Shown piece after piece: positions 28,299-37,797 of a stretch of DNA of 64,000 nt (positions within the stretch are counted from its first letter, which is position 1; each line of letters begins with the position of its first letter). Origin of the DNA: Nostoc spongiaeforme FACHB-130 (GTDB lineage: Bacteria > Cyanobacteriota > Cyanobacteriia > Cyanobacteriales > Nostocaceae); contig NZ_JACJTB010000037.1 in the NCBI RefSeq assembly GCF_014698475.1, positions 1-64,000 on the forward strand, in the 5' to 3' direction. Position numbers and translations under genes: made by a program. The notes beneath the pieces are model-generated. The model searched no databases. It was not told the DNA's origin and worked only from the letters and a program-made list of their open reading frames with translations.

Positions 28299-30089
28299 TT
28301 ATTCATGATTTTTAGGTGTTTTTAGATAAGTTTTAGCCCAAGCATACCTGTGTGAGTCTTTCTTGAGTAAATATATTGCAGCTTCATGACGTTGTTCTTC
28401 ATCTTTTTTATTGCGGAATATTCGTTTAATTTCATAGTCTATCTCTTCAGTCTTAGCTCCACGTTTGATTGCTTCATCAAAGTAATAATCACCCTTAATA
28501 TAGTCACCAAGATCGTAATAAATCGCACCCATTAAAGTATAAGGTTGATAACTAGCTGGATGAAACTCCATAGCTTTAACTGCACATTTTTCAGCTTCTC
28601 CCAATTTACCTAAATCTCGGAATGCTGCACCTCTAGTAACTAAAATTGCTGACTTCAGTTTATTTTCTTTAATTTTATTTAAATCCAAATTAGTTAATTT
28701 TAATGACTGTTCTGCTTCATTAGCTTTACGCCAGTAACTACTAGCTGTAGGTATACTCCACTTATTGCCAGTGCGACTATATTCTTGCTCATAAAATTCA
28801 GCTTCTAATTTATAATGTGCAGTTGCAATCCCACCACTAGAAGATAACTGCTCTTGCTCGATTAACTGAATAACTAAAATAATATCTAGACGTTCTTTAT
28901 TCTCCAATTTCACCATGATTGTGTAAAATGGTTCTATTGATGGATTGAAGTCTACGAATCGATATTTTTTCTTGAGATAGTTGTAATGCTTTTGTTTAGC
29001 TAAAATTATAATATCTTCACGCCCATTATCTTTTAGCCAGTCAATTTCAGAATTATCCAATAATTCTCCTAAATCGATTTTAGATTTTAGCCGAGATACA
29101 TATTGCTCATTGGCAATTTTTATAGTATCCGTGAGCTTGCGTTTTTTGAGAAAGTTGATATCTTGTTCACCTAACTTATTTCTCGCCTCAAGACTTTTGA
29201 GAATTTTATATAAATGGCTTTTCGGTGAAGAGTCTTGATATTGAGCGGCGTGATATTTGATTTTTAAAGCAATAAATTCTTTGGTTTGTTCTATTTCTTG
29301 AAAAATAGCGATTGTTTCAGTTAGTTGCTGTTGTTCCAGCCATTTCAGGTCGTCATCACTTAACTGTTGTTGAGCCTCAATTTTCAATAAAATATTATAT
29401 AGTCTAGGGCAGAGAGATTGAGTTTGGTATTTCGTGGCTTGATATTTAACTTTAAGTGCAGCAAATTCAGCCTCTTTAGCTGACTCTTGTTGTTTAAAAA
29501 TTTCTGCTGTTTCCCACAGTTGATTATTTATCAGCCAATCATATTCAGCCTGAGTTAAGCTTTCACTGATATTTAACTTTTTCAGGATTGAATATAACTT
29601 GCTAGTAGGAAATGAGTTTTGATAAGAATTAGCTTTATATTTAGATTTAAGTTGAATAAACAGTTTAATTTCTTGAGCAAGGGAATTTGTATCGTCTAAA
29701 TGATTTGATTTTAACCAATGACATTCTGAATTAGTGAGGTATTGTCCAGATTCCAGTTTTAACAGTAGATAATACAAGGGGCTTAATTGCCAATACGTGT
29801 CATGTTTTTTAGCTTTATATTTAGACTTTAATTGAGAAAATTCATTTTCTATATTTATCGATTCTTGCAATCTATGTTGTTGCTCTTGTTTGATAGTTTT
29901 TAAAGTTTGCTCAAGCTGCGATTCTTTTAAGCAATTCATTTCTGATGCACTCAGTTCAACTCCTAAATCAGCTTTTCGGAGTATAAAGTATAAGATATTC
30001 GGCGGTAATGAGTCTGGATCTTGAGTTACTTGGTATTTAGATTTTAGTAAATTGAAGTGTTGTAAGCTATTTTGCGACTGTTGAGCCAT
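28299..30089 (-). CDS. Large repeat protein with C-terminal TPR-like region
   Basis: A 596-residue protein that I do not recognise. It consists of about seven degenerate units of roughly 58 residues with the pattern F..LK.KY.A..Y......LY.IL.KLE....L...E..WL....L.ET..I (units near 12, 84, 144, 205, 270, a shortened one near 330, and a divergent one near 370). Residues about 430-560 look like TPR helices (RGAAFRDLGKLGEAEKCAVKAMEFHP, then YTLMGAIYYDLGDYIKGDYYFDEAI). It is lysine- and leucine-rich, with no signal peptide or membrane span, so it is probably a cytoplasmic helical scaffold. The gene is AT-rich. It precedes the SemiSWEET gene. Function unknown. Confidence 0.7.
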   Translation of the reverse strand: MAQQSQNSLQHFNLLKSKYQVTQDPDSLPPNILYFILRKADLGVELSASEMNCLKESQLEQTLKTIKQEQQHRLQESINIENEFSQLKSKYKAKKHDTYWQLSPLYYLLLKLESGQYLTNSECHWLKSNHLDDTNSLAQEIKLFIQLKSKYKANSYQNSFPTSKLYSILKKLNISESLTQAEYDWLINNQLWETAEIFKQQESAKEAEFAALKVKYQATKYQTQSLCPRLYNILLKIEAQQQLSDDDLKWLEQQQLTETIAIFQEIEQTKEFIALKIKYHAAQYQDSSPKSHLYKILKSLEARNKLGEQDINFLKKRKLTDTIKIANEQYVSRLKSKIDLGELLDNSEIDWLKDNGREDIIILAKQKHYNYLKKKYRFVDFNPSIEPFYTIMVKLENKERLDIILVIQLIEQEQLSSSGGIATAHYKLEAEFYEQEYSRTGNKWSIPTASSYWRKANEAEQSLKLTNLDLNKIKENKLKSAILVTRGAAFRDLGKLGEAEKCAVKAMEFHPASYQPYTLMGAIYYDLGDYIKGDYYFDEAIKRGAKTEEIDYEIKRIFRNKKDEEQRHEAAIYLLKKDSHRYAWAKTYLKTPKNHE

Positions 30090-30217
30090 GTTGATAGTAG
30101 ATGCGATCGCACTTAGTTAAAGGTGTTATTCGCTACTATAGCAATACTACAAAAAAAGGGCGAGTGAAATCTCCGCCCAGCATTCGTAAGTATTTACCGC
30201 ATTTTATCAAGTCTTGA

Positions 30218-31306
30218 TTACAACACCTTACACTGCCCGTGATGGCGCAACAAATGGTCACACAACACCAGCGCCACCATTGCTTCTACCATTGGGACTG
30301 CACGGGGTAATACACAAGGATCATGTCTGCCTTTGCCGGCTAATACGGTTTCTTCACCTTCATTAGTTACTGTTTTTTGTTCTTTTCTAATAGTGGCTGT
30401 GGGTTTAAAAGCAACTCGTAAAATGATATTTTCGCCGTTGGAAATACCGCCTTGAATACCACCAGAACGGTTAGTTACAGTCCGAATTTCACCATTTTCA
30501 TCAATATAAAATTCGTCGTTATGTTCAATGCCTGTTAACAGTGTCCCAGCAAAACCAGAACCAATTTCAAAACCTTTACTGGCTGGAAGTGACATCACGG
30601 CTTTGGCAATATCGGCTTCTAACTTATCAAATACTGGTTCGCCTAAACCTTTCGGTACGTTGCGGGCAACACATTCTACCACACCGCCAATAGAATCACC
30701 TTGTCTGCCAGTTTGCTCAATTAACTCAATCATGCGATTGGCGCATTCGGCATCAGGACAGCGAACAATGTTACTTTCTACTTGTTCTAAGGTGACGGTA
30801 TTAGGGTCAACGATGCCTTCTAAATCTTTGATGCGTTTGACATAACCAATCACTTCTAGATTAGCAACTTGTCGGAGAATTTTTTTAGCGATCGCACCTG
30901 CGGCGACTCTACCAATTGTCTCCCGCGCCGAAGACCGACCGCCGCCTTGCCAATTCCGAATTCCGTATTTAGCATCATAGGTTGCATCCGCATGGGAAGG
31001 ACGATATTTCACCGCCATCTCATCATAGTCTTGCGATCGCGTGTCTTTATTCCGCACTAAAATTGCGATCGGTGTCCCCAGAGTTTTTCCTTCAAACACC
31101 CCAGACAAAATCTCACAGGTGTCTGCTTCCTTGCGCGGCGTGGTAATCTTACTTTGTCCAGGTCGCCGCCTGTCTAACTCAAACTGAATTTCTGCTGCTG
31201 TGATTTCCAGTTGCGGAGGACAACCATCAATTACAACTCCCACACCGCCGCCGTGGGACTCTCCAAAAGTAGTAATGCGAAACAGATGCCCAAAAGTATT
31301 GCCCAT
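30218..31306 (-). CDS. aroC: Chorismate synthase
   Basis: The last step of the shikimate pathway: reduced-FMN-dependent elimination of phosphate from EPSP to give chorismate. The 362-residue protein is the standard length. Motifs are [23 protein letters not shown] (signature 1), the [16 protein letters not shown] region (signature 2) and [12 protein letters not shown] plus [18 protein letters not shown] (signature 3). ATG 31306 begins the conserved sequence directly. It appears monocistronic. Confidence 0.97.
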   Translation of the reverse strand: MGNTFGHLFRITTFGESHGGGVGVVIDGCPPQLEITAAEIQFELDRRRPGQSKITTPRKEADTCEILSGVFEGKTLGTPIAILVRNKDTRSQDYDEMAVKYRPSHADATYDAKYGIRNWQGGGRSSARETIGRVAAGAIAKKILRQVANLEVIGYVKRIKDLEGIVDPNTVTLEQVESNIVRCPDAECANRMIELIEQTGRQGDSIGGVVECVARNVPKGLGEPVFDKLEADIAKAVMSLPASKGFEIGSGFAGTLLTGIEHNDEFYIDENGEIRTVTNRSGGIQGGISNGENIILRVAFKPTATIRKEQKTVTNEGEETVLAGKGRHDPCVLPRAVPMVEAMVALVLCDHLLRHHGQCKVL

Positions 31307-31527
31307 GATTGTGAGGAAAAAGGATAAGGCTTATGTATTTTACCGAGAGTTCTTGCAAATGTTAAGTTTCACGAATCAGGGATACAGCAGACAAGGGAGA
31401 CAATGACTTAAGAATTGCGATCGCTAACAGTCTCATACTATTGCAAGTTGACCTGAATCACACAAACCATCATCAACAACCGTCTTGGATAAAAGATATG
31501 ATTAAGTGTGCATTGTGAATTGTTGAT

Positions 31528-32580
31528 ATGGTTACTCTGTCTCCCAGTCTGCAAGCTAGACTCTCCCAACCTTTAAAAATTGGCTCCTTTGAAGTAAAAA
31601 GCCGAGTTCTACAATCGCCTTTATCTGGGGTGACAGATTTGGTGTTTCGTCGGCTAGTGCGTCGCTATGCACCAGATTCGATGATGTATACCGAAATGGT
31701 CAACGCTACGGGACTGCACTATGTGAAGCAGTTACCCAAAATCATGGAAGTTGACCCCAACGAACGCCCAATTAGTATTCAGTTATTTGACTGTCGCCCC
31801 GATTTTTTAGCAGAAGCAGCCGTGAAAGCAGTGGCGGAAGGGGCTGATACAGTTGATATTAATATGGGATGTCCGGTAAATAAAATTACCAAAAATGGTG
31901 GTGGTTCTTCGCTGTTGCTTCAGCCGGAAGTTGCTGAAGCCATTGTGCGGGAAGTAGTGAAAGCTGTGGATGTACCAGTAACAGTTAAAACCCGAATTGG
32001 CTGGAATGACAAGGAAATCACGATTCTCGATTTTGCCAAGCGGATGGAAGATGCCGGGGCGAAAATGATTACTGTGCATGGACGCACCCGCGCTCAAGGT
32101 TACAATGGTAACGCCCGTTGGGAATGGATAGCCCGTGTGAAAGAAGTGCTATCGATACCTGTAATTGGCAATGGCGATATATTTTCTGTGGAAGCCGCAG
32201 TGAAATGCTTAGAGGAAACTGGTGCTGATGGTGTGATGTGTTCGCGCGGAACTTTGGGTTATCCCTTTTTGGTAGGTGAAGTTGACCACTTCTTGAAAAC
32301 AGGCGAACTTTTACCACCGCCAACCCCAATTCAACGCCTAGAATGTGCCAGAGATCATTTACAAGCTTTATGGGAATATAAAGGCGATCGCGGTGTTCGT
32401 CAAGCCCGTAAACACATGACTTGGTACGCAAAAGGCTTCGTCGGCGCGGCTGAATTACGCGGACAATTAAGTGTGATTGAAACAGTCCAGCAAGGTTTAG
32501 ATTTAATTGACCGCGCTATGGAAAAGTTAGCATCTGGTTATGAGGTGTTGGAAGAAACTACTAGTTTTCAGATGGTGTGA
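31528..32580 (+). CDS. dus: tRNA-dihydrouridine synthase (DusB/NifR3 family)
   Basis: A flavoenzyme reducing uridine to dihydrouridine in tRNA. The 350-residue TIM-barrel shows LQSPLSGVTDLVFRRLVRR, the signature INMGCPVNKITKNGGGSSLL with the catalytic Cys, VKTRIGW, ITVHGRTRAQGYNG, PVIGNGDIFS and MCSRGTLGYPFL. The helical C-terminal domain (about 255-350) follows. ATG 31528 gives the natural start. Whether it modifies the DusB positions in this organism is inferred from the family only. Confidence 0.93.
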   Translation: MVTLSPSLQARLSQPLKIGSFEVKSRVLQSPLSGVTDLVFRRLVRRYAPDSMMYTEMVNATGLHYVKQLPKIMEVDPNERPISIQLFDCRPDFLAEAAVKAVAEGADTVDINMGCPVNKITKNGGGSSLLLQPEVAEAIVREVVKAVDVPVTVKTRIGWNDKEITILDFAKRMEDAGAKMITVHGRTRAQGYNGNARWEWIARVKEVLSIPVIGNGDIFSVEAAVKCLEETGADGVMCSRGTLGYPFLVGEVDHFLKTGELLPPPTPIQRLECARDHLQALWEYKGDRGVRQARKHMTWYAKGFVGAAELRGQLSVIETVQQGLDLIDRAMEKLASGYEVLEETTSFQMV

Positions 32581-32639
32581 ACAAGGGAGACAAGGGAGAT
32601 AAGGGAGATGGAAGTTTGTGTGTAGGTGAACAAAAACTC

Positions 32640-32784
32640 AGGACTTACGCAGAATCATGAAAAAACGTAGACGCGCAAGCGGCTTCCCGAAGGGTACCGC
32701 AAAGGGCGCATAGACGCGATAGCGGCTTCCCGAAGGGTAGGACACAAAGTTAAGAGGATTCGAGAGGGTTCTTGCGTAAGTCCT
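32640..32784. mobile_element. MITE-like element, family B, copy 2
   Basis: 145 bp with perfect 12-bp ends AGGACTTACGCA and TGCGTAAGTCCT, the same as at 22502-22592. Its interior carries a direct repeat of AGCGGCTTCCCGAAGGGTA (two copies, near 32677 and 32720). The element fills most of the gap downstream of dus. Confidence 0.75.
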
Positions 32785-32856
32785 AAAACTCTTAAATTCT
32801 TAGCCTCCTATACCCTTACACCCCTACATCCAGCCTCAACAAACTTTGAGATACTC

Positions 32857-34119
32857 TTAACTCTCTAACATCTTGCGTGCAAACTCAATTGCGGCTGTGG
32901 CTGTAGCAATTTTACCTTCTGCTTGGGCGATCGCAATCTCGGTTAGTAGTTCCCCGACGACTGGCGAGGCTGGAATGTTTAGTGCTAACATTAGTTCTTT
33001 ACCACTCACTAGTTGAGTGGGATGAGCGACCAGATCATCAGGGTTAAGGTAGCGGCTGATCAAAGGTGAGTAAACCAATAATGATTTGTCGCCTGACATC
33101 GCCTCTACCAAAGTATCTTGTGCTACCGCCAATAATACGACAACAGGAAAGACATTACCTGCTTCTTGGAACAAAAAATATTGTTCTCGGATAGACTTGT
33201 CGATAGATTTTAGCTGCGGGAATAATTTCAAAGCCGTAGTCACAGCGCGAATTTCAGCACGGCTATAGGTGAGTTCTTGGAGTTCTAATTCGGCAACTTC
33301 AGGATTACTATCTACAAGACAAGCAAGTTTGGCGATACCTAACCAAGTGGTTTTTACAGTATCACGCACATATTGTTGTAATTCTGCACCAAATTGCGGT
33401 GCAAGGATGGCTGCGGCTGTGTCAACGGCGGCGAGTTTATCAAAGCTGGCGGTTGTGGCATTTTTGCAGAAATACAACAGTAAACCATCTTTCCCGGCGT
33501 TGGTTAACCAAGGTGTACCTTGGGGACTGGCTAGAAGATAGCCTATTTCGGTGCGGACTCGTTCGGCGGCGACTGTGTTGAGGTGTGATGCTAAGGCGCG
33601 AATTGTGTTTTGTGTATTTGGTTCAATAGTAAAATTCAGTTGGGCGGCTTGGCGATAAGCACGCATTAACCGCAAAGGGTCATCTTTGAGGTTGGCTGGT
33701 GATACCATCCGTAACAGACCTTGCTGTAAATCAGCACAACCTTGCAATGGGTCGATGATTTCTTGAGTGTGGGGGTTATAGGCGATCGCATTAATTGTAA
33801 AATCACGTCTATGCAAGTCAGTTTCTAAACTATTGCCTTCTTGTTGAGCAAAGTCAGCCGTGGCTTGGGGAAATACCACACGGGCAATTTTACGTTCTGC
33901 GTCGAGTAAAACAAAGCCAGCTTGATAACGTTTAGCGATCGCTCTAGCTACCTGCACCGCATCTGATGGTATCACAAAGTCAAGATCCCAATATTCACGG
34001 TTTCTGCCTAAAATCGCATCACGCACCGCACCACCTACCATGTAAGCTGGTTTTGGCAAGCATTCCAAACTAAAAGGCCAATTTTGTGGCGCGAGAATTG
34101 CAGAAACAGAACTGTGCAT
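32857..34119 (-). CDS. tRNA nucleotidyltransferase (CCA-adding family, class II)
   Basis: A 420-residue class II nucleotidyltransferase that completes or repairs the tRNA 3' CCA. The catalytic head has MVGGAVRDAILGR followed by WDLDFVIPSD (metal Asp-x-Asp), then RRDFTINAIAYNP, and the neck shows DDPLRLMRAYRQAAQL and ERVRTEIGYLLAS. ATG 34119 is preferred over the upstream TTG 34134. In some cyanobacteria two related enzymes share the work, one adding CC and the other A; which of these, or a full CCA enzyme, cannot be decided here, so no symbol is given. Confidence 0.92.
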   Translation of the reverse strand: MHSSVSAILAPQNWPFSLECLPKPAYMVGGAVRDAILGRNREYWDLDFVIPSDAVQVARAIAKRYQAGFVLLDAERKIARVVFPQATADFAQQEGNSLETDLHRRDFTINAIAYNPHTQEIIDPLQGCADLQQGLLRMVSPANLKDDPLRLMRAYRQAAQLNFTIEPNTQNTIRALASHLNTVAAERVRTEIGYLLASPQGTPWLTNAGKDGLLLYFCKNATTASFDKLAAVDTAAAILAPQFGAELQQYVRDTVKTTWLGIAKLACLVDSNPEVAELELQELTYSRAEIRAVTTALKLFPQLKSIDKSIREQYFLFQEAGNVFPVVVLLAVAQDTLVEAMSGDKSLLVYSPLISRYLNPDDLVAHPTQLVSGKELMLALNIPASPVVGELLTEIAIAQAEGKIATATAAIEFARKMLES

Positions 34120-34204
34120 TGTAATAAAAATCAACCCGGCAACTAGTGAAGAATAGCTTTGCTTACGCTAGATTAGCAATAAAGCTCCTGGAGTTGGTTA
34201 TATT

Positions 34205-34453
34205 ATGTGTATTTGCGTGAACTGCCAATACGTAGACCGTTGTGTAACCTATCATGCTGTAGAAACCCAACACCAACAGCCTCATTTAACAGAGAACCCG
34301 ACTTTTGACCCCAATGAACCTTCTATTAACGTTAACATCCGTACCAAAGAAGATGTAATTGAAATGGAATGGGATGTTGTTGGTTGTCTTAGCTTTAAGC
34401 AAGAAATGGGTAAATGGGCTAAATTGCGTCCCGGTGAACTAGTACCGACGTGA
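34205..34453 (+). CDS. ycf34: Ycf34 family iron-sulfur protein
   Basis: An 82-residue protein conserved in cyanobacteria and red-lineage plastids and implicated in photosynthetic electron flow. The N-terminus holds Cys2, Cys4, Cys7 and Cys13 (MCICVNCQYVDRC), consistent with an Fe-S cluster; a further Cys is in DVVGCLSFKQEMGKW. The rest (NVNIRTKEDVIEMEWDVVGCLSF) is family-typical. ATG 34205 gives the exact expected start. A strong hairpin terminator follows at 34477. Confidence 0.93.
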   Translation: MCICVNCQYVDRCVTYHAVETQHQQPHLTENPTFDPNEPSINVNIRTKEDVIEMEWDVVGCLSFKQEMGKWAKLRPGELVPT

Positions 34454-34476
34454 TGAAGATGATAGGTAAATTATCA

Positions 34477-34514
34477 ACGACTACTGCTGTTTCTTGTAGT
34501 AGTCGTATATTTTT
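34477..34514 (+). terminator. Terminator of ycf34
   Basis: ACGACTACT (34477-34485) pairs with AGTAGTCGT (34498-34506), a 9-bp stem and 12-base loop, followed by ATATTTTTA. Confidence 0.75.
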
Positions 34515-34614
34515 ATGGTTGAATAAATATAGTTGTAGTCACTTAAGTTAGGACAGTGTTGATAGATTAAAGGCATGATGATACTGGGTTTCTACTCAGC
34601 ACTCAGCACTTTGC

Positions 34615-34730
34615 TATAGCAATCCTATCTGAGTTATGAAAAAGTATTCTTTTTAACGAACCGCAAAGGACGCAAAGGACACAAAGAAAGAAAAGAAAGA
34701 GAATTTCACAAATGATTTAGGATTGCTATA
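34615..34730. repeat. Inverted-repeat element, family D, copy 2
   Basis: Ends TATAGCAATCCTA (34615) and TAGGATTGCTATA (ending 34730) are exact inverse complements. The interior contains CGCAAAGGACGCAAAGGAC direct repeats and an AAAGAAAGAAAAGAAAGA purine run. It lies just upstream of tsaB. Non-coding. Confidence 0.7.
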
Positions 34731-34770
34731 TATCACACCAACTCTAGGAAAATTAATATAATTACTCGCT

Positions 34771-35421
34771 TTGACCACAGAATTAACCACTCTACCACCC
34801 CAGAAATACGCTTTATCCCTGCATACAACCACACCAGAACTAGGTTTTGCCATTAGTAACTTTGCTGGCAAAACTCGTGCAAATGTTTGGAATTTAGGGC
34901 GTGATTTATCTAGTTATATACATCAATATTTAATTGATTTCATCCAACCACAAACTTGGGCAGATTTAGAATTTATTGCTGTTGCCAAAGGGCCAGGCGG
35001 CTTTACGGGAACTCGTATTGGTGTAGTTCTCGCCCGTACTTTAGGGCAACAATTAAATATTCCCGTGTTTGCCATTTCGACTTTAGCGGCGGTAGCTTGG
35101 TCACATAAAAATCATACTCAAAAAGCGATCGCTGTGGAAATGCCTGCACAACGCGGTAAAGTATTTGGTGCGATTTATCAAGTTAATTCCCACACTTCAG
35201 AAATTACAGCTTTATTTCCTGATACGTTGCTCACACCAGAAGCTTGGCAAGAAACTTTAGCTAACTGCAATACTGAGTCTCAGTTAATTCACACAACTTC
35301 TGGTTTAGCTGCAACTGTCACAGATATTTTGGAACTTTCTTATCTAGAATGGCGACAAGGAAAGCGCCCTCAGTGGTTAGAAGCTTTACCTTATTATGGA
35401 CAACATCCCGTAGAAATTTAA
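34771..35421 (+). CDS. tsaB: tRNA threonylcarbamoyladenosine biosynthesis protein TsaB
   Basis: A partner of TsaD and TsaE in making the t6A modification of ANN-decoding tRNAs. At 216 residues it has the normal size. The ASKHA-type fold shows LSLHTTTPELGFAISN at the start, then FIAVAKGPGGFTGTRIGVVLARTLGQ (the TsaB hallmark) and AISTLAAVAW. The only plausible start is TTG 34771, since no ATG or GTG lies before the conserved region. The upstream 34615-34730 inverted-repeat element ends 40 bp before this start, so the promoter may overlap it. Confidence 0.9.
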   Translation: MTTELTTLPPQKYALSLHTTTPELGFAISNFAGKTRANVWNLGRDLSSYIHQYLIDFIQPQTWADLEFIAVAKGPGGFTGTRIGVVLARTLGQQLNIPVFAISTLAAVAWSHKNHTQKAIAVEMPAQRGKVFGAIYQVNSHTSEITALFPDTLLTPEAWQETLANCNTESQLIHTTSGLAATVTDILELSYLEWRQGKRPQWLEALPYYGQHPVEI

Positions 35422-35547
35422 CAAACACGGCATTTCTCCACATTATAGTTATACTGCTGTCATCACTACGCAAAATTCGTAGGATAAAATTAAAATAATT
35501 ATGGATAAATATGTGCTTAATACATTTATTAATTGAGGAGTATCGAT

Positions 35548-36438
35548 GTGTTTAGCCCGAAATTATGGCAATTTTTGACAGCAGGAACTATTACACTGAT
35601 TGGTGCTGGTGGTGGCTTGAGTCTCACAGGGTTATTACTCAAAAATCCCCTTAATAATCCTTTACTATTTACTCAATCAGTAGACAAGAAATCAGCAGTC
35701 ACTACACAAAATGCCAGTTTAAATACCACTCAACAAACTGTATCAAAGGAATTTCAAGGACAAACCATTTATCAAGCGAAATTACCCACAACAGATAAAG
35801 TTATTGCCTTAACTTTTGATGATGGCCCAGGTCCAAAAAATACGACACAAATATTAGAAATTCTTAAACAAAATCATATCAAAGCAACATTTTTTTTAAT
35901 CGGGCAAATGGTTAGTTACCATCCCCAAATTGTTAAACAAATTGCCGCCGAAGGCCATGTTTTGGGCAACCATACATGGCATCATTGGTATCGTCGGATG
36001 GATGTAGCCACCGCCGCCAGTGAAATTAATCGCACAGCAGATTTGATATATAAACTTACCGGAGTGAAAACCACATTATTTCGTCCTCCTGGTGGTTTTT
36101 TACACAATGGCTTAGTTGATTATGCCAAAAGTCAAAAGTATGCAGTCATTATGTGGTCTGATGAGTCGGGAGACTCTCAACGCCGTGGTCAAACTCCAAC
36201 ACTCATTAAAAACGTTGTCAAAAGTGCCAAACCCGGTGGAATTGTATTGATGCACGACGGTGGCGGTAATCGTTCTCGCACTGTTAAGGCATTACCGCAA
36301 ATTATTGCAGATTTAAAGGCTAAAGGCTATAAGTTTGCCACCATCCCGGAATTACTGGAAATGGAAAGCAAAGCCAAAGGTGTAGTCACAGCAGAATCAT
36401 CTGTAGTTACCAAAGATGGAAATTCTCATCGTCAATGA
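35548..36438 (+). CDS. Polysaccharide deacetylase (NodB domain, CE4)
   Basis: A 296-residue secreted or membrane-anchored deacetylase. An N-terminal hydrophobic segment (FLTAGTITLIGAGGGLSLTGLLL) may anchor it. The NodB domain (about 90-270) has all CE4 motifs: ALTFDDGPG (catalytic Asp, metal Asp), GNHTWHHWYRR (metal His pair), FRPPGGF and VLMHDGGG. The start is GTG 35548, chosen because GAGGAG lies seven bases upstream. A TTG at 35533 would lengthen it by five residues. Likely substrate: peptidoglycan or extracellular polysaccharide amino-sugars. Confidence 0.9.
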   Translation: MFSPKLWQFLTAGTITLIGAGGGLSLTGLLLKNPLNNPLLFTQSVDKKSAVTTQNASLNTTQQTVSKEFQGQTIYQAKLPTTDKVIALTFDDGPGPKNTTQILEILKQNHIKATFFLIGQMVSYHPQIVKQIAAEGHVLGNHTWHHWYRRMDVATAASEINRTADLIYKLTGVKTTLFRPPGGFLHNGLVDYAKSQKYAVIMWSDESGDSQRRGQTPTLIKNVVKSAKPGGIVLMHDGGGNRSRTVKALPQIIADLKAKGYKFATIPELLEMESKAKGVVTAESSVVTKDGNSHRQ

Positions 36439-36442
36439 TAAG

Positions 36443-36503
36443 TATCTTGCACCAAGCGACTGAAGTCGCAGCTACACAGACAAAACCCGCCTGCGCGGGT
36501 TCA
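36443..36503. repeat. Dispersed repeat, family E, copy 2 (inverted)
   Basis: The inverse complement of 27296-27353 with some changes. Shared pieces include ATCTTGCACCA, CAGCTACACAGACAAAACCC and CGCCTGCGCGGGTT. Located just past the deacetylase stop and possibly part of its transcript end. Confidence 0.55.
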
Positions 36504-36539
36504 CAGAACTCAGCACTTATTTTTTATGATATTCATTGG

Positions 36540-37715
36540 TTATGTCAGCATAACTAACTGTTGCTTAATCAATGTTCTCACTCCATCCAAGCCTAATTGG
36601 ACATTTGCTAAAATTTCCCCTACCGTTGCTTGTCCATTACAGGCTTGCATAAACTCAAACTCTGGTGTGGACAAGTTGACAATTTGGTAGTCGTAATTAA
36701 AAATACATTGACTAGGAAAGCCATCAATACAAGGGTTTAATTCTGGGATAGCCGATAACAGCTTGTCATCACTTGACCAGTCGGCTTTAGCTAGGGGAGG
36801 ACGACCAAGGAAAAATTCGTAATGGGTAACTTCTGGGTCGAGTAATTCGATTAAACGATATAACTGGCGTTGACTGAGATTTTCTGCCCGTTCAATTAAC
36901 TCTGGTGCTTTACCCAAAAGTCTATCTAACTGCCAAAAACCAGGATTGGAAAAGCCGATAAACTCTAACTCAGAAGCATCAATTAATTCAAACAACGTCT
37001 CAACATTGTAATCAACTTCTTGGGGATGAACGTACATATCAGCAAAGCATTCATCGCGCTGGTTTTCCATTGCCCAGCGTTGTTTTTCGTATTTGACAAT
37101 TCGATTGTTTTCTGGTAGAGAGGAAAATATTTTGCGTCCGACTTGCACACCATCACGGTAGTCGCCGCGCTTGTCGCCTTGGAGGAGGGCGATCGCTTTT
37201 TGCATGAGTTGAATTTCCCAACGTCCCAACTCGCCATACACAAAAATGTGCATAATTCCGCCTGGGGCTAATTTCTTAGCTAAAGCTTGAATCCCGCGAA
37301 TTGGGTCTGGTAGGTGATGCAAAACCCCGACGCAATTAATTAAGTCAAATTCACCGGGTAACTGTTCCACATCGTAGATGCTGAGGTGATGAAATTCCAC
37401 GCGGTTTGCACCGGAACGCTGACAACGTTCTTGCGCCACAGCCAAAGCACCTGCACTCAAGTCAATACCAACTACAGAAGCTTGGGGGTTGAGGTGAACC
37501 AAGTATTCTGTACCCACACCTGTACCGCAGCCAGCATCTAAAATGCGAATGTCTTGCTTTTGCGGCTTTTGACCTGTACAGAAGTTATAAGCTGCTAACC
37601 AATTCCAGCGCCAGTTATAACCCGGAGGTGGTTCATCTAGCAGGGGTTCTGGAGGAAAGGGATAGGTATTGTAGAGTTTGGCAACAGCAGCACTTACACT
37701 TTGAGAATCTGACAT
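36540..37715 (-). CDS. Class I SAM-dependent methyltransferase with C-terminal extension
   Basis: A 391-residue methyltransferase. The N-terminal motif VAKLYNTYPFPPEPLLDEPPPGYNWRWNW is shared with a cyanobacterial subfamily. The Rossmann domain follows, with motif I ILDAGCGTGVGTEYL (about 64-78), GIDLSAGALAVAQ, and the INCVGVLHHLPDP strand. Residues about 320-391 look like a small winged-helix or PqqD-like domain (VNLSTPEFEFMQACNGQATVGEILANV). ATG 37715 (MSDSQSV) is preferred over the upstream TTG. Substrate unknown. Confidence 0.85.
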   Translation of the reverse strand: MSDSQSVSAAVAKLYNTYPFPPEPLLDEPPPGYNWRWNWLAAYNFCTGQKPQKQDIRILDAGCGTGVGTEYLVHLNPQASVVGIDLSAGALAVAQERCQRSGANRVEFHHLSIYDVEQLPGEFDLINCVGVLHHLPDPIRGIQALAKKLAPGGIMHIFVYGELGRWEIQLMQKAIALLQGDKRGDYRDGVQVGRKIFSSLPENNRIVKYEKQRWAMENQRDECFADMYVHPQEVDYNVETLFELIDASELEFIGFSNPGFWQLDRLLGKAPELIERAENLSQRQLYRLIELLDPEVTHYEFFLGRPPLAKADWSSDDKLLSAIPELNPCIDGFPSQCIFNYDYQIVNLSTPEFEFMQACNGQATVGEILANVQLGLDGVRTLIKQQLVMLT

Positions 37716-37797
37716 GATCAACAACATCGCAGCATTTCTGAGTTTATCGAAATGCTGGACATTTGTGGTAGATGTTTTTGAGAGAGGTTGGGGGAGA

